A DNA stretch of 6,199 bases from Bacteriovoracaceae bacterium (GTDB taxonomy: Bacteria > Bdellovibrionota > Bacteriovoracia > Bacteriovoracales > Bacteriovoracaceae), in contig JAKLJM010000170.1 of the NCBI GenBank assembly GCA_023151145.1, forward strand, positions 1 to 6,199. Reading direction: 5' to 3'. Made by a program: the position numbers and the translations under genes. Below, piece after piece: positions 1 through 4,370 of the stretch (positions are counted from its first letter, which is position 1; each line of letters starts with the position of its first letter). The notes beneath the pieces were generated by a model. The model was not told where the DNA came from. It saw nothing but the letters and a program-made list of their open reading frames with translations, and ran no database searches.

Positions 1-461
1 CTGACTTTGAAGGATCTATCATTCTTATAAGTCACGATCGCGCCTTTCTTTCAAATGTCACAAATAAAGTCTGGTTACTTGATAATGCTAAAATTGAATC
101 CTTTCAAGGTGGATACGATCAGGTTCAGCCTTACCTAGAGGCCCTTCAACTTGAAAATGAACTCAGTGCTAACCTTAACGTCAATGAAGCCGAAACTACT
201 AAGCGCCAAAATGAGTCGGTAGTACCTGACAAAAAAACTTCGAATAAAGACAAAGAAAAAATCAAAGAGCTTCAAAGCGCCATTCAAAAAACTGAAGAGA
301 AATTGGCCATCATAGAAGAAAAGATCGCAAACTTTGATTATTCCAAGCTTAATGATCCCAAAAATGGTGAGTTTGCCATTCTTTCAAATGCCAAAGAGTT
401 ACTCGAAAACCAACTGATGGATTTCTATTCCGAGCAAGAAAGTCTGGAAAAAAAATCATAG
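1..461 (+). CDS. ABC-F family ATPase, C-terminal fragment (YheS/Uup-like)
   Basis: This is the last 152 residues of a gene that begins outside the window; the reading frame starts at base 3 and ends with TAG at 459-461. Residues 6-15 read IILISHDRAF, the end of a second nucleotide-binding domain: a beta strand followed by the H-switch (SHDRxFL), whose histidine contacts the ATP gamma-phosphate. The stretch that follows, with WLLD and then the FQGGYDQVQPYL segment, is typical of ABC-F proteins, where it leads to the tail. Residues 50-80 are a polar linker. Residues 82-110 and 125-150 are charged helices rich in E, K, L and Q, resembling the C-terminal coiled-coil domain of Uup and YheS. ABC-F proteins are soluble ATPases that act on the ribosome, either as translation factors or in antibiotic protection; the subfamily cannot be fixed from this fragment. 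No strong terminator follows it. The call to ABC-F is firm, the subgroup is inferred. Confidence 0.88.
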   Translation, partial: DFEGSIILISHDRAFLSNVTNKVWLLDNAKIESFQGGYDQVQPYLEALQLENELSANLNVNEAETTKRQNESVVPDKKTSNKDKEKIKELQSAIQKTEEKLAIIEEKIANFDYSKLNDPKNGEFAILSNAKELLENQLMDFYSEQESLEKKS

Positions 462-536
462 ACCACTTTTCTCAGAGAATCCTCTTCATCTTTTTGTAAA
501 AACTTCGATAAGTCACTAGGACTATCGAGGTATAAA

Positions 537-925
537 ATGAAAATTCTAAAACTTATTTCTTTTCTAACTTTTTCACTTTTACTTTCTGCCATGTTCTCCA
601 ATGTTCATGCCAGTAGAGGTGCAGATCTAAATCAATTTCAAGAAATTGATATGGAAGGAGAATTAAAAGAAATTTCTAAAGTAGATATCCGGCCAATGCT
701 AATTTTGATCCTAGTCAAACGCCGGCTTATTATGTTGGCCCACTAATTTTCTTATTGGCGATTCCTCTGGCATTTTGGATTTTAGTTTCTAAGAAGCTCA
801 CTAAAGATGAAAACGTTGATCAGGGAAAATTCTATTCTAAGACAATTCAATTTAAGCCTTATCAAACTGATTATCAAAAAAATGATGATAACGATGAAGA
901 CGATCAATTTCCCAAAGCAGGTTAG
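537..925 (+). pseudogene. Frameshifted small membrane protein (signal peptide plus one TM helix)
   Basis: An ATG at 537 with GAGG at 527-530 opens a frame beginning MKILKLISFLTFSLLLSAMF, a clear Sec signal peptide with a likely cut after VHA (residue 25). This frame degenerates after about residue 50 and stops at 744-746. The frame one base back, open from 680 to a TAG at 923-925, continues sensibly: PANANFDPSQTPAYYVGP, then a hydrophobic helix (about 742-790), then a basic stop-transfer (SKK) and an acidic, polar tail rich in D, N and Q. That second frame has no usable start before its helix, so it is not an independent gene. Adding one base restores 129 codons plus stop. An A run at 678-680 one base short would explain it, giving EISKSRYPANA across the joint. 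The restored product would be a type I membrane protein with a short periplasmic part and a cytoplasmic tail. I do not recognise the family. It could be a real pseudogene, a sequencing error or recoding; I see no canonical slippery heptamer. Confidence 0.72.
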
Positions 926-1575
926 ATTTTTTTTCTAAAGACCATGAAGCTGCCATCTTTATTAACATGATAAACTTCAGAATAAAGATGGTGCTTAATA
1001 ATAATTTCATTTCTTTGATCATTATTTAAATCCATCACTTCTACTTGGCGAACTCTTTGATGATAGTGTCCCTTCATTCCTTTAAATTCTTCGAACAAAT
1101 ATGGACCTTGTAGCATTTTAAATTGCGAAAAATCTTTCTTATGAAAAGTTAAAAAGTATAATCGCGAAGAACTATCCATTTCATTATATTTAGTGACGCC
1201 TTCATAAAAATAGAAAACAATCACTCCGATATCTTGATCAATATGTGAGAATCTCATTTTATAAAGCCTACTCTTCGCTCCCACTGTAGTGAATTGATAC
1301 TTAAAAACTGGCTTTTTTTCATCGTCAAATATATCAATCCAATCTTCGGCTTCTTTTTTGGAGTAGACAAAACTTTCATTTTTTCCATCGCCATTAACAT
1401 CTAAGGTATAAAAAGGAGTTGGTACGACGTAGGAGTATTTTTTCTCTTCTTCAACCTTAATGTCTTCGGTGTATTGTTTTAAAAAGAGTTCACGAAAATA
1501 GCGCTCATCTTGGGCTTTTAACTCAAGACTCAAAAAAGTGACCAAAAATGTGAGAGAAACTGCAAATAGACGCAT
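922..1575 (-). CDS. Secreted FG-GAP/VCBS-like protein with calcium-loop motifs
   Basis: The frame stays open back to a TTG at 1641, but I choose the ATG at 1573-1575. The protein from there starts MRLFAVSLTFLVTFLSLELKA, a signal peptide with a likely cut after A21, while the 22 upstream codons would bury it behind a charged segment. Neither start has a strong Shine-Dalgarno sequence. The 217-residue product has no further membrane helix, so it is predicted to be periplasmic or exported. Two acidic loops stand out: residues 59-67 (DVNGDGKNE) and 182-190 (DLNNDQRNE). Both follow the D-x-N-x-D pattern used by FG-GAP/VCBS repeat and EF-hand-like calcium sites, and each is followed by a beta-strand-like stretch (SFVYS, IIIKHH). 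Aromatic, alternating segments between them (VIVFYFYEG, SRLYFLTF) suggest beta structure, perhaps a small or partial propeller. The function is unknown. It runs toward the frameshifted gene, and the two stop codons overlap. Confidence 0.8.
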   Translation of the reverse strand: MRLFAVSLTFLVTFLSLELKAQDERYFRELFLKQYTEDIKVEEEKKYSYVVPTPFYTLDVNGDGKNESFVYSKKEAEDWIDIFDDEKKPVFKYQFTTVGAKSRLYKMRFSHIDQDIGVIVFYFYEGVTKYNEMDSSSRLYFLTFHKKDFSQFKMLQGPYLFEEFKGMKGHYHQRVRQVEVMDLNNDQRNEIIIKHHLYSEVYHVNKDGSFMVFRKKI

Positions 1576-1698
1576 ATCAAAATTGTAACTTGGCTTTTTT
1601 TTTGAGGAAACAAGAGGAAAATAAACCTCAACTATTTCCAATGCTTGACTCCTACGCTAGACTTTTAACATTAAAACGCTCTAAAACACGGATTTTTT
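1576..1698. promoter_or_regulatory. Divergent intergenic region, with a weak candidate promoter for the rightward gene
   Basis: This 123-bp stretch separates two genes reading away from each other, so it should carry promoters for both. For the rightward gene, TTGACT at 1645-1650 is a good -35 match, but the best -10 at usual spacing is poor (CATTAA at 1669-1674, 18-bp spacer). For the leftward gene I find no convincing hexamer pair. The direct repeat at 1604-1620 lies inside. The rightward gene has only a weak ribosome-binding sequence (GGA near 1688-1690). Confidence 0.3.
1604..1620. repeat. Short direct repeat GAGGAAA x2, 10-bp period
   Basis: GAGGAAA occurs at 1604-1610 and again at 1614-1620, one helical turn apart, upstream of the leftward signal-peptide gene. 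The second copy also forms a loose inverted repeat with CCTC at 1626-1629. It could be a regulator site, but in AT-rich, purine-rich DNA a repeat this short may well be chance. Confidence 0.25.
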
Positions 1699-2448
1699 AT
1701 GGATTTTAAACTTGGAATTACACGTAATGCCGAACAACTTTATGTTAAGTCATTTTCTCTTGGAAATGCCCCAAGTTCTAAAATTTTAGACTTACATGAA
1801 GCCAGAGAAGAAAATCTTCAAGGTCTCCTCTATTTAAATTCACTAAATTCTGAAGAGCTGATTAATCAACTTGAAAGTGAGACTAAGTTCTATCCTATTC
1901 GTGCTGCCGAAGAAATGCAGACGACTTTAGAAAATTTTGAACAACTCAATTATGAAGATGGCAAAAAACTTTACGATAAACTTCGCGAACCTTGGATTCT
2001 ACAAAACAATATCACTTGTATTGAGGATCTTTTTAAAATTAGAACTCACCTAAACAATCTTTGGCCGAATGATCGCACAGGCTTCTTTGAGGAGTTTTGG
2101 TTTACTCTTCGCTCTCAACTTGGAGCTAGTGAAATAACTATCATGTATAACGACATGATCAAAGCTACTAAAGAAGGCGAAAAAAATAAACTCATCAAAG
2201 TTAAAGTCACTGGTACTCGTATCCCTGCTCCTTTTTCTCCAGATGAAGGTGATGAATTAGTTTATAAAAACTATGAAAAAGAAATGACCCACATTCTAGA
2301 GATTACTGATTACAATAAAGAAAAAGGTCATTTAGTATTGGCCGGTGGATTAAAAAAATCCCCCGTACTAGTCATGGCAAAAATCTCACAATTAACCAGA
2401 TTACAAAAAGCACTCTTGGCTTCATTGATCGATGGTTTAAATTCTTAG
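1699..2448 (+). CDS. Hypothetical cytoplasmic protein, 249 aa
   Basis: This is an intact ORF from ATG at 1699 to TAG at 2446-2448. I do not recognise the family. It has no signal peptide and no membrane helix, so it is predicted to be soluble and cytoplasmic. Residues 30-130 look mainly helical and acidic, with many E, N and L residues. A central segment (about 118-140, LWPNDRTGFFEEFWFTLRSQLG) is rich in aromatic residues and could be a packed core or an interaction site. Residues 165-235 alternate hydrophobic and polar residues (KLIKVKVTGTRI, VYKNYEKEMTHILEITDY, GHLVLAGGL, SPVLVMAKI), suggesting a beta-rich C-terminal domain that ends in a helix (LTRLQKALLASLIDGL). The codon usage is AT-rich like its neighbours, so there is no sign of recent transfer. 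A terminator just downstream separates it from kdp, which argues that it is a single-gene unit unrelated to potassium transport. Confidence 0.8.
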   Translation: MDFKLGITRNAEQLYVKSFSLGNAPSSKILDLHEAREENLQGLLYLNSLNSEELINQLESETKFYPIRAAEEMQTTLENFEQLNYEDGKKLYDKLREPWILQNNITCIEDLFKIRTHLNNLWPNDRTGFFEEFWFTLRSQLGASEITIMYNDMIKATKEGEKNKLIKVKVTGTRIPAPFSPDEGDELVYKNYEKEMTHILEITDYNKEKGHLVLAGGLKKSPVLVMAKISQLTRLQKALLASLIDGLNS

Positions 2449-2484
2449 ATAACGAAATAGTAAATTCAACACCTTGCAACAAGG

Positions 2485-2510
2485 GGAGCTTTTTAGCTCC
2501 ATTTTTCTTT
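2485..2510 (+). terminator. Rho-independent terminator after the 1699-2448 gene
   Basis: GGAGCT (2485-2490), a TTTT loop and AGCTCC (2495-2500) make a perfect 6-bp stem followed by a T-rich tract (2502-2510, interrupted by one C). A second small hairpin, CCTTG-CAA-CAAGG (2472-2484), abuts its 5' side, so the two stems could stack. It lies 36 bases after the stop codon and directly ahead of the kdp control region, so it should insulate kdp from upstream transcription. Confidence 0.82.
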
Positions 2511-2524
2511 ACACTATTTTTATA
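2508..2524 (+). promoter_or_regulatory. Candidate KdpE-type operator: TTTACA-N5-TTTATA
   Basis: Two near-identical hexamers, TTTACA (2508-2513) and TTTATA (2519-2524), lie in direct repeat with a 5-bp gap, giving an 11-bp period suited to an OmpR/PhoB-type dimer. From memory, the E. coli KdpE box has the same hexamers and gap in the opposite order (TTTATA-N5-TTTACA). The position directly upstream of kdpF fits. Two points weaken it: the tract overlaps the T-run of the terminator in AT-rich DNA, and it sits much closer to the start codon than in E. coli. No kdpD or kdpE is visible in the window. Confidence 0.38.
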
Positions 2525-2560
2525 TGAACTTCTCTATGCTTAGGCTAAAGGAGTTCATAT
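2522..2560 (+). promoter_or_regulatory. Inverted repeat covering the kdpF ribosome-binding site and start codon
   Basis: ATATGAACT (2522-2530) and AGTTCATAT (2552-2560) are perfect 9-bp inverted arms. In RNA the stem can extend inward by U-G, C-G and U-A (2531-2533 with 2549-2551), giving 12 pairs. The right side then contains most of the Shine-Dalgarno AAGGAG (2548-2553) and the first two bases of the kdpF ATG (2559-2561). If the left arm is transcribed, this would hide the kdpF translation start. If transcription starts inside it, it may instead be a DNA operator. The repeat itself is plainly present; its role is inferred. Confidence 0.6.
2535..2540 (+). promoter_or_regulatory. Possible kdp -10 box (TATGCT)
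   Basis: TATGCT matches the -10 consensus at four of six positions. No good -35 lies 16-18 bp upstream, as is usual for an activator-dependent promoter; the candidate KdpE box would cover the -35 zone. It implies a start near 2546-2548 and a leader of only about 12 nt, barely including the Shine-Dalgarno. TATATG (2521-2526) is an alternative -10 that gives a longer leader. Confidence 0.22.
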
Positions 2561-2639
2561 GGAACAGTTTCTCTTATTCGTTGGTTTTTTTATAGCCCTC
2601 TATCTTTTCGTCACACTAATTTTTCCCGATAAATTTTAA
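2559..2639 (+). CDS. kdpF: KdpF, small subunit of the K+-transporting ATPase
   Basis: This 26-residue ORF reads MEQFLLFVGFFIALYLFVTL and ends IFPDKF, with TAA at 2637-2639. It is one hydrophobic helix (about residues 4-22) followed by a short ending with P-D/E-K-F. That matches the KdpF pattern of a single TM helix with a conserved LY-x(5)-L core and a -P-E-K-F-like tail; E. coli KdpF is about 29 residues. KdpF sits in the inner membrane against KdpA and stabilises the KdpFABC complex rather than catalysing transport. A strong Shine-Dalgarno, AAGGAG (2548-2553), lies 5 nt before the ATG, and kdpA follows 26 nt after the stop, so this is the first gene of the operon. Such short genes are easily missed by gene finders. 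Its start lies at the edge of the inverted repeat described above. Confidence 0.9.
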   Translation: MEQFLLFVGFFIALYLFVTLIFPDKF

Positions 2640-2642
2640 TAA

Positions 2643-2652
2643 GCAAGCTTGC
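2643..2652. repeat. 10-bp palindrome between kdpF and kdpA
   Basis: GCAAGCTTGC is a perfect palindrome placed between the kdpF stop and the kdpA Shine-Dalgarno (AAGGA, 2655-2659). As RNA it could form only a 3-bp stem with a 4-nt loop, so it is unlikely to be a strong structure. It may be chance. Confidence 0.35.
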
Positions 2653-2665
2653 ATAAGGAAATTAT

Positions 2666-4345
2666 ATGAATAATTTTGAAATAGTAGCACTTATACTATT
2701 AGTTTTATCCCTATTCACTATCAGTTTTCCATTGGGAAAATACATCAGTAAAATATTTTTAAAAGAAATTAACTGGGTTGAAAAAAGTCAAAATTTTATT
2801 TCACACTTATTGAAAATTGATCTCAACGAACCAATGACTGCTAAGACCTATTTAAAAAATATTCTATTATTTTCTTTAATTTGTTTTCTCTTTGTCTTTT
2901 CCATTCTATTTTTTCAACATCTTTTGCCATTAAATCCACAAAATTTTCCAGGGCTTAGTTGGGACCTTGCTTTTAATACCGCTGTTAGTTTTATGACCAA
3001 CACGAATTGGCAAGCATACTCCGGCGAATCCGCAATGAGCTACTTTTCTCAAATGATCGCTCTGGGTGGGCAAAATTTTATAAGTGCTGCAGTCGGATTA
3101 TCAGCGCTAGTTGCATTAGCACGATCATTTATGCAACATGAAAATAAAAATATCGGAAATTTTTATGACGATCTTACTCGTTCTATTCTTTACATCCTAC
3201 TACCGATCTCATTCGTGTTTGCACTTTTCTTAGTTTCCGAAGGTGTTGTGCAAAATTTTTTACCTTATATTAAAGTGACATCCTTAGCTGGAATTGAACA
3301 ACTACTACCAATGGGACCAGCGGCTTCACAAATAGCGATAAAGCAATTAGGAACTAATGGTGGTGGTTTTTTTGGTGTTAATTCTGCACACCCATTTGAG
3401 AATCCAACTGCTCTTTCAAATTTTTTTCAAACATTGGCCATCTTAATTATTCCAGGTGCGGTCGTAATCGCTTTTGGGGAAATCGTTAAACGTAAAAAAG
3501 AAGCTATTACCATTTTTTCAGTTATGAGCGTTTTGTTAGCTTTCGGTCTCGCGATAGCTCTTTACAGTGAGTATACCCACAATCCCTTACTACAAACATC
3601 GTTAAATCTTGAAGGAAAAGAAACGCGCCTCGGAGTTATGGCATCTGCCGTCTGGACAGTGTTTACTACCGCTGCCTCAAATGGATCAGTCAACGCAATG
3701 ATTTCTTCACAAAATCCACTGACTGGTGCAGTGGCAATGTTTAATATGATGTTAGGGGAAATTGTTTTTGGTGGGGTTGGCTCAGGTCTTTATGGAATGA
3801 TTCTTTTTATTCTTCTTACTGTTTTCATCGCTGGATTAATGGTGGGAAGGACACCTGAGTATTTAGGCAAAAAAATAGAAGCCAAAGAAATGAAGCTAGT
3901 TCTTTTGGCCATATTAATTCCCAATTTAGCAGTTCTCATTGGTACAGCACTTGCTTTAACAAATCCTACAGCTCTCAAAAGTTTGCTTCATTCAGGACCT
4001 CATGGTTTTTCAGAAATTCTCTACGCTTTCACATCTGGTGCTAATAATAATGGATCTGCTTTTGGTGGATTAACAGCAAATACTGTTTTTTATAATGTAT
4101 GGATTGGCATCGCTATGTTGCTAGGAAGATTCGGCGTCATGATTCCCATACTTCTAATCGCTGATAATTTAAGTGCTAAAAAAATTATTCCAAAAAGTGT
4201 TGGAACACTAGAAACCAGTAGCCCATTATTCGCATTCTTAACCCTTGCAGTCATATTAATTGTTGGAGGATTAACATTTTTTCCAGCTTTAAGCTTAGGC
4301 CCAATTCTTGAGCACTTACTAATGATTCAAGGAAGACAATTTTAA
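2666..4345 (+). CDS. kdpA: KdpA, potassium-binding channel-like subunit
   Basis: KdpA is the K+-binding, channel-like subunit of the KdpFABC complex in the inner membrane. It resembles SKT-type potassium channels, with four M1-P-M2 repeats, and hands K+ to KdpB through an intersubunit tunnel. The 559 residues match the family length (E. coli 557). All four selectivity loops are visible: TNTNWQAYSGE (111-121), GTNGGGFFG (229-237, with the conserved glycine at 232), TTAASNGSVNAM (334-345) and SGANNNGSAFGG (457-468). Other conserved blocks are MLGEIVFGGVGSGLYG (362-377) and the cytoplasmic VGRTPEYLGKKIEAKEM (393-409). About ten hydrophobic helices can be made out, including near 5-22, 63-84, 172-192, 255-272, 283-300, 375-392, 411-431, 475-497 and 520-540. 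The ATG at 2666 has AAGGA at 2655-2659, 6 nt away. It lies between kdpF and kdpB with short gaps, which indicates one operon. Nothing essential is missing. Confidence 0.98.
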   Translation: MNNFEIVALILLVLSLFTISFPLGKYISKIFLKEINWVEKSQNFISHLLKIDLNEPMTAKTYLKNILLFSLICFLFVFSILFFQHLLPLNPQNFPGLSWDLAFNTAVSFMTNTNWQAYSGESAMSYFSQMIALGGQNFISAAVGLSALVALARSFMQHENKNIGNFYDDLTRSILYILLPISFVFALFLVSEGVVQNFLPYIKVTSLAGIEQLLPMGPAASQIAIKQLGTNGGGFFGVNSAHPFENPTALSNFFQTLAILIIPGAVVIAFGEIVKRKKEAITIFSVMSVLLAFGLAIALYSEYTHNPLLQTSLNLEGKETRLGVMASAVWTVFTTAASNGSVNAMISSQNPLTGAVAMFNMMLGEIVFGGVGSGLYGMILFILLTVFIAGLMVGRTPEYLGKKIEAKEMKLVLLAILIPNLAVLIGTALALTNPTALKSLLHSGPHGFSEILYAFTSGANNNGSAFGGLTANTVFYNVWIGIAMLLGRFGVMIPILLIADNLSAKKIIPKSVGTLETSSPLFAFLTLAVILIVGGLTFFPALSLGPILEHLLMIQGRQF

Positions 4346-4370
4346 AAAATAAAAACTTTTGAGGCATAAA

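Noticed and set aside
462..536. Terminator or promoter after the ABC-F gene
   Set aside because: Only a 4-bp AGAG/CTCT stem and weak hexamers (TTGTAA at 494-499, TAGGAC at 517-522) are present; this is not enough to call either.
680..746. Programmed -1 frameshift signal in the broken gene
   Set aside because: Between the downstream frame's last upstream stop (677-679) and the upstream frame's stop (744-746) I found no in-frame X XXY YYZ heptamer and no obvious stimulatory stem.
1576..1641. TTG-initiated 22-residue N-terminal extension of the minus-strand gene
   Set aside because: It would place a charged segment (SSKKKPSYNFD) ahead of a clean signal peptide; the ATG at 1573-1575 is the better start.
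2449..2558. c-di-AMP (ydaO-type) or other known riboswitch ahead of kdp
   Set aside because: The gap is only 110 bp and is mostly filled by a simple terminator and a short hairpin, too small for that aptamer.
3790..3978. 62-codon minus-strand ORF
   Set aside because: It lies wholly inside kdpA, antisense to a conserved coding segment, and has no recognisable features; it is a shadow of kdpA.
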